Assembly (NCBI GenBank): GCA_024663395.1
Contig: JANFAH010000102.1
Location: 62,001 to 126,000, forward strand
Reading direction: 5' to 3'
DNA length: 64,000 nucleotides
Source of the DNA: Pisolithus tinctorius
Lineage: Eukaryota; Basidiomycota; Agaricomycetes; Boletales; Pisolithaceae
Positions 46,203-57,839 of the stretch are shown piece by piece. The notes beneath the pieces are model-generated. The model was not told where the DNA came from and did not search any database. It saw nothing but the letters and a program-made list of their open reading frames with translations. The first letter of the stretch is position 1. The number at the start of each line of letters is the position of its first letter. Position numbers and translations under genes: made by a program.

Positions 46203-49200
46203 TTAGTAGGCTCCTCCAGCTTGCGGTGGGGCTGCTCCTGGCGGCAAATTAAACGCAGTGGAGGCTCGCGAATACCGATTTTGAGGGGCCTGCGAAGATG
46301 ACCGTCTTCCTTGGCGCGGCACCCTCCGTACATCTGGTCCACGGACAGGACCGTTGTCCGACAAGCTCACACCACGCGTCTGCCTAGGCGGTGGAGGAGG
46401 TACTTCCTCTGGTTCAGCGGTGTATCCATAATTCTCATCGTACGAAATGACTTGCGCTTCGGTAGGTCGGAATGGGTTCTGCGTCTCTCCAGGATACTGG
46501 TTCGACAGGGTGGGATTGCGCAGGACACCACCGTTGTTACCAGCTGTCCGTGCAACTTGCGCATCAAATTGCGGAGAATACCTGTCACCAAAAACGTCGG
46601 AGTATTGTTCCTGAGGGCTAGGCACCAGGCGCTGGTGTGAGTTCGAACCAATGTCAGACATGTGCGTTGCATCCTCGCTCGATCGGGCCACAGATGTTGC
46701 TGACGCCCCTGAAGGGAACGCTCTGGGCACATTCACGGGCAAGGGCGTTGGAATCCCCAGGAATCCATTGCTGTCATGTCGTTGTCGGCTGGTGTGAGGC
46801 AATGAGGGCGCCGACTCGGTGGTCGACGAATCAAGGCCGCCGTTCGAAGTAGGGTAGATTGTGTCCGAATTCGAGGCCACCGAATATCTATTACTGGACC
46901 CAACCAGTAGCAGTCAGAAAGCGGTCCAATCAAAGCAAATAAAAATAAAAACGGAAAAATCAATCGAGTAACTTTACCTCTTGTCTAGTGCAGAAGAATC
47001 GCGAGATTGCATGCCGTTCCTCCACCGTCGCTCGCGCTCAAACTCCGCCCAACGCTTCATGACAATGTGCGACGAATCGAATTCACCCTCTTTATCAGCA
47101 TGAGTACCGCCCTTGTCGCCAGATATCTGCCTAGTCTGTCCCCACGAGAAGTCGTCGAAATGCCAGAAGGCGTAAGCTGGGAGAAGCCCGTTCCATATGG
47201 GAGAGAGACCAGATACACAAGCATCCAGCCAACGTACGCAACCTTGCGAGACGTGATGACAATGAGGAGACCAGGAAGACCAAGGATAATGGCCAGAAGA
47301 ATGAGAGGGATGGTCGTGTTCGTGCCACCAGGAATGATGGAAACGATGATCAGGTAGAGCGTGAAACTGATCGCAGCAGGTAAAACCAGTGTACCCATCA
47401 ACTCCATCCCAACGACAATGCATCGAGAAGCAGAAAGTGCCGCACAAGTCACGTACTAGAACGAGCTCAGCAAGATTGTGAATAGTAGAGTTGATCCAAC
47501 GACGCCTTTGCGACAGGAGTACCTGGAACGTGTCAGGGACTATCGTCTTGCAGACTGCCTGAGGGCAGAACATCGTCTTCCGACGAGGGAAGGTCTTCAA
47601 GAGCAAAGTGGTGAGGTAGCGATCTTCACCCAACAGAAGCAAGTTCTTCTTGTGTAGTGTGTCAACGACGTTCTCTGAGTAGTGTTCCACGATATCGGGA
47701 TTCGCAAGGATTGGAACCCAATAACCGCTGTCGCCCTTCGGCGCCTTAATCCGGTACATGCTGAAGCAACCTGGCAAACATGTTACTCCTCCGAACATAG
47801 CCTCGAACGCCTTAGTCATATGATGCGAGATGTAGTACTCAAAGACTACGAGGCAGGAAGCATCAGTACACGAGCAGTCGGTGCTTCTAATGACACTCAC
47901 CTTGCATCATGGTGACAAAGTTATCTGCCTTGTTGGCGATCTTGGTCTCGCCGCACAACCCCATTATCTCAACATCGACGACCATACATGACACCATACG
48001 AGTGAGCGAATCAGGGAAGACCTTGGTATCTGCATCCACACAAAGCACCAGCTCGTATCGATCAGGGCTCACACCCGTCACCCTCCAAATGCAATTGAAG
48101 AATTCATATTCAAATGTAGTCATTCGTTCATCAAACATGACTTTCTGAAGGAAAGCCATGAGGACGATCTGACTGTCACGCTTGCCGCGGTTACCGGGTT
48201 TAGGGTCATTGGCTTCGAGCGGGTTACCGACTTTGGCGACGACTACCATTGGGACGCGCTGTTGCTTTGACCGTTCGACGGTAGCACTGTCATAGTGGTA
48301 GAAACCTGCGTAGACCTTTGCCATGTTGTGCCTCTTGTGTCCGTCTGCGATAGCAACATACGAATGGGGCTCGACTTCGTTAGGAGGGATAATGAAATCC
48401 TTCATCATCGACAAACAAATCTCGGGTTGTAAGCGTGTTGCCTGCACCCTTGACCATTCCATCAGCGATAACCAACAAGAGCTTGTGGCTATTAGGATAG
48501 TCCGTCGTTGCCAGTGAGTCCAAGGTAGTGCGCAAACCTTCAACAGACTCAGAATATGCTGTGACAAGACAGATGGTGTGTGCAAGCGGGAAATTGAATG
48601 GCTCGTAGTCGGGAGGAGGCTGTGGCACAACGTTGACCAATGGGAAGGGGCACGGTATCTGTATATCCGGAACGAGAATCTCCAAATGACACTGTGCTCC
48701 TGGACGCGCGATAAGCAGGCGAGTCAGGAGGGGTTCCCTTTGTCCTCGGACTGGAATGTGACGTGTTCCGCTTATAAGGAGCGTCTAGCATGCCGTATGC
48801 AGTAGTCGGGCGTGGATTGGGGCCCTTAAGAGCGTTCTCTTGTGGAGTGAAGCGAGAAATCGAAGGGAGGAATGCACTTCGCTTTCCTCCCTTTCCGTGA
48901 CGGAGTCCGTTCTTGGAGACATTTGGACGATACTCACTTGGCGCAGGACGGTAAATATCGTTTGACCAGTCCTCTATTTCCTGAGAGCGTTGCATCCGTT
49001 GCTCGTAAGTTTCACGTGGGAAGTTCCCGAGTTTCCACGAGAAAAACCAGGAGAAGAGAACAGCCATTCCGAAGCGGATACCGACGACCCCGATGATGAA
49101 GACGAGTGAGATGTAGAGCACAACTTCAGAGGCGACGCAGCCGATGCTATTTGTGTCAATAAAGCCGACGGTGACAATATCCTGAAGACATCTCCCAGTT

Positions 49201-50786
49201 TGCTGTTGAGCAGTGCGCATGAACATCATGGTCAAGTCCTTGCCATTGTAAGTCCCATCGGCACTTTTCATTTCGTCGAAAAGCGTCGGGTATTGAACTT
49301 CCGTTCTGCTTAGCCACTGTAGCAAGTCTAGGTCAAGTACGGTACTGCCCTAATGTTAACAATATTTGGACATGAATTCATTTGGTTTACTCACGATTCA
49401 TAGACTGCGAGGTTGCGATTTGACGCAATGAGGTCGTCCCACGTATAGTAGACTTGCCCTTGGGGTCTCATACCAGCCAACCCCTGCCTAGCTTGGCTGG
49501 AAATATGGCAGTTGGTGGAGTCGCCATAACCAGTCAGGTTCTGACTGTTGGATTGCGGGTTGAAGACGTTGCAAGGAAAGTACCAATCCGGTTGATCATT
49601 GCTACCATTGATGGCTGAACCACTGGCCTTTGTGATGAGGCCGAGGCAATTCTGGTTCACTGTTTGAAAGAGGAAACTAGCATCGTTGGAAGCCAAGTTC
49701 CAGCCCCCGGTAATAAGCGGGTTGGTGGACCCATTGAACGGTCCGACGCGGGATGTTTGAAATTTGAGAAGTCGTAGTCGTAACCGTGGATGATCACAGA
49801 AGCGTTGCTGATCTGTCCCTGATGGTATCTGTTCGGCGGCGTCCCGCAGACGGCCTCTGTGAACCCGAATGTAATGAATCCTACGGCGGCCATCTCCATT
49901 AAAATGAGGAAGATCAGTCCCATTTTCTCCCTCCAAGCACGCTGCTGTTCTGGCGTTCGGATCCCTGCAGGCCAAATTCTATGATGGTACGAGCAGGGTG
50001 GGTTAATGATACTTACCACAGACGCGAAACATGAAACCAGGGATCCAGCAGGTTAAGACGTAGCAGTATATGAACCAGCAATTCTTCGGGCCAGGGCCCA
50101 TGCGATCTAAACAGCTACGCGAAGTGCCGTCTGTAGGATTGAGTGGTGCAGAGGACTGGGCCGAGGGTGGCCGTTTCCGCCGGAGAGTCGCTCCACGTTT
50201 GAAGGCGGCAAGCCCAGTTTCTCGGACATCTTGCTCTCGGCCTAAAAGTGACTTTCCTCGACGAAGTTTTTCCTAGGATAGTTTCCGTAGCTGTTTGGGC
50301 AAGAAGGAATCAACGAAAGGAGATGTGTTTTTTTGGCTAATGACTGACTCGAGGGTTGAACGTCTACGCCGCCATCGTCCTCGCCCTCCAAGCGAGAGGC
50401 ATGCGTACGATAATGCCATAGGCGATGGCCTGGTTCTATCTTTTCTCTATCAGGCCGAACGAGGCTCTTCTTTCTGCCGACCTTTCCCCCATCTCCGTAG
50501 TCCCCACCTTCGGGGTCCTGGGGAGTGGTTGGCAGTTGGTTTTGGTATGCAGAGGGCATCGTTCTCCTGCGCTGTGAGTCGAGCGACTCCTGCCTGTCCC
50601 CAAGCTCCGCGTCTTGAAATGTGATGTACGGTGGGAACGTGGACTGAGGGGTGTTCGCTGACCATAATCAGCGCTGGGTGATGAGGAACTTTGGGGGAGC
50701 GTCGGTTGGGCGTAACGCTGTTGGTCCGTGTGGGAAGGCGGATGAGGACGATTCAGCCGCGTTGGACGCTGTTGCTGATAACTCAT
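46203..50786 (-). pseudogene. CHS3: Class IV (Chs3-type) chitin synthase, frame broken
   Basis: Membrane enzyme that polymerises UDP-GlcNAc into cell-wall chitin. Starts at ATG 50786 with a disordered, charged N-terminus, then membrane helices (GPKNCWFIYCYVLTCWIPGF; MGLIFLILMEMAAVGFITFG), a cytochrome b5-like stretch (YYTWDDLIASNRNLAVYES), another helix pair (VVLYISLVFIIGVVGIRFGM), and the catalytic part: [48 protein letters not shown] and [16 protein letters not shown]. Then C-terminal helices and a disordered tail to 46203. These motifs and the absence of a myosin head indicate class IV. At least seven frame breaks are needed to read it: near 50645-50651, 50248-50252, 49746-49752, about 48700, 48422-48426, 47417-47423 and 47192-47200. 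All catalytic motifs remain, so decay is recent or the consensus is wrong. Confidence 0.87.
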
Positions 50787-53693
50787 GATGGTGTGTGGAT
50801 GGACAGACAGACAGATGAGGCTGGCTAGTGCCGGTGAGGTCCAGAGCCACCAGCTAAGACCAAACTATCCAGACTATCTACCAGTGAGAATGGCACGGAG
50901 ACAAAATAAAAAAGAGTGGCAGTGGACACGGTGGAACGGAAAGGCAGCGGATGCCAGGCGGGGCGCTGGCTGCGGCAAAACTTTGAGAGTGTTGGCGGTC
51001 GACGACCCGGGTTTGGTCACCTCTCACGCTTGCCTGCACTCAACACTAATGTACTACAAACTTTACTTCAGTCGAGTCTTGACAAGTATGTAGACCGACT
51101 CGTTCAGAACACTTTCGAAACCAGAACATGCCCCTGCAGGATTCAGCCATGCGGCCAGTTGGCAATCGACACGCTGTCGTGCACGCCGTCTACTTTCCTC
51201 ATGGCATATCTCATCTCACGTGTGTTATGCCGCTGCTTAATTGAATCATGAGCTCATTCGATTACTCCTCACGGAGAACCAACACACGGGAAGCAGTGAG
51301 GGCACCTCGCTGGTCCAATGCTGATGTGGTGGTAATTATTGTATGTACGGCTGCAACTCGTCTCTCTCACTGATCCACAGTCGTTTCTCCCAGCATCAGT
51401 CCGCCCGTTACAGGGACCTCCGTATCATGAGGGGTTATATGACTCGTTTGAGAGAACACGCCGAACAACTCCTCGGTCATGACCGGGTAGATACACGAAC
51501 AACATTCTAGCCCATCAACGCCCTCGATCATGGGATAATTCACTCCGCTTTCATGTATATCTGAAGACTAAACGAAACATAATTGCCTGTTCGTTCCCCC
51601 ATCAATTCCGAGGAAAAGCGATGCGGATAACACCGATGCACCTTCACAATGTGGCAGAATTCCAAATATGTCATCCTTTCCAAGCATTGCCCGAAGCCAG
51701 GGACATCTCCATAATTCATTGTTTCGACAGGAAAAGCGAGTTTGAGTGCTGTACTGAACTTCTCCACCCAATCTATACCATGGGGGTTTCGGAAACGTTA
51801 TATGGCGTCACTATTCTTGAAAAGCAGTAACTACACATGTTCCCATGGCAAGACACGCGCATGCCACGCGTGTCCGGGCACCATCTCACACTCTTCTCCT
51901 TCATATTAGAAGCCTTTGACGTCAAATGGTTCCATCCCCAGGGGGGAACTGTTTGAAGATAGCCATAAGGGTGGTGATAGGATGATGCATCGGTTTACGT
52001 CACCGGTCACTCATCAGCGTTCAACATTCAAATACTCAACGTTCAAATGTTCAACCTTTTAGTTGCCCGCGCGTGCCATCCATGTTTGGCGCACGGTCCG
52101 ATAATAATGACAGGACCTGACACAGGTTCCGAACACAGGACTGGCCGCGGAGAACTCTCATGTTTTGACATGGCGGTACATCTCGATACATATCAACTGT
52201 CTCATTGCAATCGTGATTGGTTCATATCACTACTACGTTCATGAATGCGATAGCCTTGATACGGGCGCCAGCCATAAATCATCTCGCCTTTACATTTTTC
52301 CAGCCAGCCCCCGCAGTTTGTTCAGTTCATGTATCATTGGCCGGAGATCGCAATCAGGTGAGCAGAAGTGCAGTGCATATCTGGAATGAATCCAACACAA
52401 ACCGATGATCCCGATTGGTCAAGTTAACTCTGTGCATACCCCTGTCCACTTCGGAACGTCAGATACAGCACGCTCGAGAGGATGCATTTAGGGTGTTTAT
52501 TTTGACTGCCAGTGTCGAGGGCATGACTAGAAAAGGGAGTTCAATACCTCTCATTGTCTCGACCACCCGTTCGATAAGTACTTCATGGCTAGCTACTCAT
52601 CAAACATGAGGAAGTTCGAGGTGCACGCTACAGAAATCTACCCCGCCTCTTAAATTTCATACCGCAGGACGTAGAACATGCGTTTGTAGTCATAAACTTC
52701 ACCACGAGTCGTATATCTCATCTACGAAGAATCGAAGATCTCATCTGTGCTGCAAGCGGTTTACATTTCGACATGCCGCGGCATTAGCTATTAGCGAGAG
52801 GTTGGTATCACAGAGCATGGCCAGTCGCGCTCAAAGTATCAGGGCTCCCGTCGGCCACTTGTCAGGTAGATGTGAAATTAAGAGTGTGGCATCATATCTC
52901 AAGACTGACCAAGACACACCATCCTCCGTCACAAGCAATGAGGCAAAGAGCACTTGCATCATCCAAACATCGGAGGAAGCTAATTGACCGGATGCAAGGT
53001 CCGCCGGATCGCCGTCATACACTTGGTCACCAAGAAAGGATAAGTAAGTTATCGCCAACGTGACCTCCTTGACTAACGTGGAAAGGCCGTCGTGTTCAGA
53101 GTTGCTGACGGTCTTCAGCATGCTGTGGAGTGTTGGCGAAACGCTAAGAAGGACTTATCAATGGAAGTCAGTGCAGTGGTCATCGAAGTGGCGAGATGTG
53201 AAACAGGTCGCCGGCGGCCAGCTGAAAATTGTCCTGAACAGATATGACATCCATCTACGACTTGGAAACGAACTCAGCGATACTGGCCACGCGACGGTCA
53301 TTATGCTCCCTGCATTGTCAATGATTGTCGCCTTGCCTCTTGCTGCTTAAGTCGGAATCTTGGTGGGCCAAGTGTCTGCGGCGTGAAAAGAGACCGAGAT
53401 TTCATCAGGATATCGGTCCAAGTAATCGATGCATCAAGGAATTGTCTGCACCGTCCCGCAGACGCCGGAAGTGAAAGAAATGAAAGCACGCACATTCCGC
53501 CTGGCCGGTAGCCTTAATGTCGATGAATACCTTCCTCTTTGAACGACGATCTACCGTTGAGAGTGGAGCGGATAAGCAAGCCACACAACCATGGTGGTCG
53601 AGCCATCTCTCTGGGAGGTCAGGTATAAAACATCGTGTGGTGGAATAACAGTCAGTAAGACAACCCTGCCACCAACTGCCCACTTCGCAGACC
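50787..53693. other. 2.9-kb stretch without a recognised gene
   Basis: Upstream region of both the chitin synthase and the first thioredoxin gene. Two minus frames look somewhat coding (53121-52831 and 51767-51540), but neither has a known domain or linked exons. Short A/T-poor sequence, no repeats of note. Confidence 0.4.
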
Positions 53694-54172
53694 ATGCCTG
53701 TCACCTTCCTCACTTCCCTCGCTCACTTCGAGTCCGTGGTAAGTGGATCGTACGGCTTTCTATGACGCCATAGGCGTTGACGTCGCCGGAACCAGATTAA
53801 CGGTAACAGACCCGTTATTGTCGAGTTCTGGGCCGAATGGTGTGGGGTGTGTCGATCCATGTCACCACTCTTCGAGCAACTGGCAGCACAAAACCCAGCG
53901 GCGCAGTTTTACCGCCTGGATATCGAAGACGTAAGAGATGTTGCCCTGGCCCTGGGTGTCCGAAACGTAGGTTGCAGTCTAGATCTGATGACCTTTCGGC
54001 TCAATCACATTCCACAGCTGCCAGCCTTTAAGGTATTCAAAAAGGGTGTCCAGGTGGGCGACCTTATTGGTGCTGATCATTCACAACTCGTAGTAAGTTA
54101 TGTCCGAGTGCATATTCGGAAATGTGCTCACGCTGATTTCACCGTTTTTAGCGGTTGGTTAAGAATATGTAA
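53694..54172 (+). CDS. Thioredoxin, WCGVC active site
   Basis: Small thiol-disulfide oxidoreductase. Four exons (53694-53738, 53796-53966, 54018-54092, 54152-54172) join in frame to 103 residues, the normal thioredoxin length. The core reads VIVEFWAEWCGVCRSMSPLF, so the redox motif is WCGVC instead of the common WCGPC. It continues with FYRLDIEDVRDVALALGVRN, LPAFKVFKKGVQVGDLIGA and C-terminal RLVKNM. In this model the conserved cis-Pro stretch is LPAF, following a 51-bp intron that ends in CCACAG. The replacement of Pro by Val in the active site usually changes redox potential. One of three thioredoxin-fold genes in 10 kb. Confidence 0.9.
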
Positions 54173-54981
54173 TCGATGTCTTAGAATCGGGGCTCGCGGC
54201 CAGCGGTATGGTTTCTATGGGTGTTATGGTTATTCGTTCGGTTGTGCACGAATCTTCTGGTTGTACATGATGCATTACTTACAAATACAATTTCTTGCCT
54301 AAAGGCTCAGGATCCCAAAACGGGGGTTATTGATGTGACATCAGTGCCTTCTCGGAACTTCAGCACCCCCACAAAGATGTTTGGGGAAATTTCTAAACTC
54401 GAAGAGTGGGGCGAGACGTGCTTCGAGGAAGCCCACTTTGTCAACGCGTGACATGCCACAATACATTTCATTCGATCTGAGGCTGCGTGGCACGATTTGA
54501 GATTCAGGTAGACCAGACGCATCAGACCAGCACTGAGCACAGCTGTTACTAAGTCAGACACTTACCAGCATGTCATTTACAAATGAGAAACCCTCGGGAT
54601 AGGTGTTAGTCTAGAATAGTTGCCTGCTTCCATTTGATATAATAAATCACCACCTGCATGGCTTTCCTGAACGCAGAAAGTGTGGATCATGGTAGATAGC
54701 AATGCAGCCAACAGTAGGGTGTCTGCAGCCGAGGCTTATCCTACTGTCGCACATCAAGGGACGCAAGCTCCGGCGCATGATATCTGGAGTGCACTAAGTA
54801 TGTAATTGCAAGTATTAGGGCACGACGCTAATGTTTTGCCGTTAGAAAGGCACGGAAGTATTTGTCCGGCACAAACAAGGTTGTGGGCGGTCGCCTCGAG
54901 GTTTCGGTGAGACAATACTTGTGTTGTTGCTCACTCCCAGCAGGAGATTGTCGTCTTCGCTTTCTCCCATTTGTTTCCAAT
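54173..54981. other. Gap between thioredoxin and Whi2-like gene
   Basis: A plus frame 54311-54451 (VIDVTSVPSRNFSTPTKMFG) looks coding-like, but has no start or domain that I can support. The rest is promoter sequence for the Whi2-like gene. Confidence 0.35.
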
Positions 54982-56449
54982 ATGGCGGCGGCCTCGATGT
55001 CATCTTCGCCAATAACCCAGGTGTCACAACACCAAGTACCGATCCAATCGAACTTGCAGCCACAGCTGCTCACCAGGCTGCTCCTCGACCTGCGCGGGAA
55101 GCGCTTCTCGGTGGACAGAGAGACAATCATGAATCTACCAGAATCTGTCCTGCTGTGCCTCTTCCCAAATGGTCTTGTACTTAGTCGACAGAGTTCGGCT
55201 TTCTCTGACGGCGGAGAAAACGAGGAGGACGAAGAAGTGTATGGGGTCGACGTAAGCCCCATTCAATCTGCGATGCGTAGCGAGCCCTTAACCCACCCCG
55301 TGGAGTAGTTCGACCCCGATTGTTTCTCATATGTTCTGGAATTCTTTCGGAGTGCCTCAGAGACGTTCTATGGAACTGCCACAAACCCTGGCTTGTTTGC
55401 TGCTCAGCAACATTTGCTCGACGGTTCACCATCAGACTTTGGCCCCGCGGCCTCTCAGAATCCACTTCTAACGAAGCAAGCTATTATAGTTCTTCGCGAG
55501 GAACTTGAATATTTTGCCATTCCCCCAACGGATGGCCAGGCATTGACAGACGATAATGGTATTGCCAACCAGGCATTATTAGAAATCAAGCGCCGATGCG
55601 GGCAGCATATAATCGAGAAGCGCAACATATTTACCGCCTTGCAGCGTAACGTTCACAAGGAAAATAATGTCGCCGAGCAACATCTGATCGACATGTTGTG
55701 CATGAGGTGACTAACTTTCACCTTTGCTGAGATGACAGAACTCTGACGTTCGTACAAGTGGATTCAATCGGGATGACGATGGGGATACCGCGCCGTAGAA
55801 CCTTCACGATGCTGCATATCGTCCATAGCTCTAGTTCTCCTCAAGACGGGTATCATGCACCACCCACCAGGACCAAATGGTGAAAGGCCTGTGACTATTG
55901 ATTACAACCAGATGGCGACCGCCCAGAAACTACTGCTATTCTGGAGAAAACCTGCTGTAAGCTGCTGGCCCCTTCACAACACTAGGTGACTGATCTAGTC
56001 TGTAGCGTAAATGCTGGTGGGACGGCATGGAAGTTGACATCTCCCAGTCTGAGGAGTCCTCTCAGATAATAAAACTATGGGCGAGGAGGGTTTGGACTCT
56101 GGAGCTCAGCCTGGTTGGTGTCTATTATGTCTCCAAATGTGAGTTACTCATTGCCATTGTAGGTTTGATTGTAGCTTATGTCATTTCACGACGTTACGAT
56201 GTACCCATTCATGCTGTTCGCACACTTGCCTATCCTGCAAACCGTTGCCTATTATTTATTGGGGGTTGGTTCATAATGCATAGGGATGGCCCCAGGAACA
56301 ACAGACATGTTCTAACTTTACTCCATGATGACATCACCGTTGGGCCTGTCCATCTCTACACTCGTTCCCAAATGACGAGTACAAACTTCAATTCTTTTCT
56401 GGACTGGGGTTTCCTACGGATATTGTTTATCTTACATACAACAAGCTAA
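54982..56449 (+). pseudogene. WHI2: Whi2-like BTB/POZ-related protein, one frame break
   Basis: Homologue of yeast Whi2, which with Psr phosphatases works in general stress response and growth arrest in stationary phase. ATG 54982. Exon 1 (to 55251) holds LLLDLRGKRFSVDRETIMNL and PESVLLCLFPNGLVLSRQ, the BTB-like part. Exon 2 (55309-55706) starts FDPDCFSYVLEFFRSASETF and ends HLIDMLCM. Exon 3 starts at 55759 (GFNRDDD). Near 55776-55784 one base appears missing: the frame then stops at 55798, while the neighbouring frame continues as GYRAVEPSRCCISSIALVLL and, after an intron (55957-56005), as ARKCWWDGMEVDISQSEE and KLWARRVWTLELSLV, the expected C-terminus. The true end is not resolved; the last frame stays open to 56449. 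A functional truncated 235-residue protein is also possible. Confidence 0.78.
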
Positions 56450-56540
56450 TAAGTGACGAGCAGTCAAGAGCTCTACGACCACAGACCCAAAGCAAAACTA
56501 TGCAACTAAAGAGGAGCAGTTGTCACGGCGGCCTGCACAA

Positions 56541-56984
56541 CTAGTTAGCTAGGACACCAGCCAAAGACCTATGGATACGAACACGCAGTGCGCTGGGGTT
56601 AGCCCCGACAAGTTCCTCAATTTTGTTTCCTTTGCAGAAGATAAAGAACGCTGGAATCTGAAGAATACAGGGGTCTAGCATCTTAATACAGATCACTAAC
56701 GGTGCAATACGCTGACCGATCGGATTTGAAGTTGTTGCTGATGTCTTCTTGTTCGTCAATATTGAGCTTGTAGAATTTCACTTGCGTAAATTCATCCGAC
56801 AACTTTGCAAATATAGGGGCAATGGTTCTGCATGGCCCACACCAATCCGCATAGCAATCGATGACGACAGGTACATCGCCGTTGATCTGCGAGGTATAAG
56901 TTAGCCAGACATTCCATTGCAATGAGCGGCATTTTGACATACAAGTTTTTGGAACTGCTCCATTGATTCGATTTTCTCAACCAT
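56541..56984 (-). CDS. Thioredoxin, WCGPC active site
   Basis: Second thioredoxin, minus strand. Proposed exons 56984-56943, 56886-56701 and 56657-56541 give 114 residues. It begins MVEKIESMEQFQKLINGDVP and has the classical DCYADWCGPCRTIAPIFAKL active site. Then come FYKLNIDEQEDISNNF, the cis-Pro segment IPAFFIFCKGNKIEELVGA and a somewhat long C-terminus (LRVRIHRSLAGVLAN). The second intron donor (GTTAGT at 56700) is chosen because it alone keeps phase with IPAFF; a GTCAGC donor 17 bases upstream would break the frame. An intron in the last few codons cannot be excluded. Confidence 0.87.
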
Positions 56985-57839
56985 AGTTATGCGTTATTTC
57001 GATTGATGGGTCGTTAAGAAGAGAACGATTGCGGAACGGTAACTGATAACGCACAGGATTAGGATGAGTGAATTTATACCCTTATCTCAACCCATGACGC
57101 GATCAGGATCACGTGATAGGCTTATTCACAATGCCAGCACTACTGACAAAACCAGGCAGGAGGTGCATAGCGTTGACGGGAATACTTGGAACACTGCCGG
57201 TACCCGCAAATGTAATGGATTTGTGAGCGGCAAGAAAAACTTCAACTTCTGGTACACTCTTCCCTCTTCGCGAAGTGGCCGAAATGTTGCGACTAGAGTT
57301 ATAGGGGGTCCATTGATCATCATTTTCGAAGTTGAAACATGTAGAGGATATGGAAGTTCTCAAGCGGTAGCTTTATATCCCGATGATCCCTAGTTGCGTC
57401 TTGATCGTACACATGTCGCAAGAGATGATGACCAATTCGTAGCACGTCGGAGCACTTGCGAATGCGGATTGTTTGGTTTACTGTGAAGATAATAGTAAGC
57501 TACCTAGAGCGTCTTTCCGCAATAATACTCAGTGCGCAAACATGCAAAATGTATGTCAAGTTGTAATAATAGAAGGTGCAGAAGGATCCCCAAGAGCTGT
57601 GATAATATCGGACAGCCTCAGAAAGAAAGAAAGAATGCAAGATTACCAAGGAAATTGCTAATGAATGTCTGATGCGGACTCGGGCCCAGAAGGAAAACGA
57701 ACGTTCGAATTCATAGAGATAAAAGGGAACGAACCGGCTGCCGCAGAAAACGAAAAACGAAAGGTTCACCGCTCAAAAAATCGTTACTGTATACCTCTTG
57801 ACCATGGAAAACAGTTGTTTATAAACGAAGTGAGGCAGG
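56985..57839. other. Gap upstream of second thioredoxin
   Basis: Several frames overlap at 57064-57393 on both strands, none with recognised domains. A pure promoter plus relic sequence is the simplest reading. Confidence 0.4.

Noticed and set aside
52831..53121. Minus frame upstream of the first thioredoxin
   Set aside because: Pleasant composition, but upstream sequence on the same strand is full of stops and no domain is visible.
57064..57393. Overlapping frames of about 85-110 codons on both strands
   Set aside because: Both strands open equally, no domain, no splice sites; typical of chance in GC-balanced DNA.
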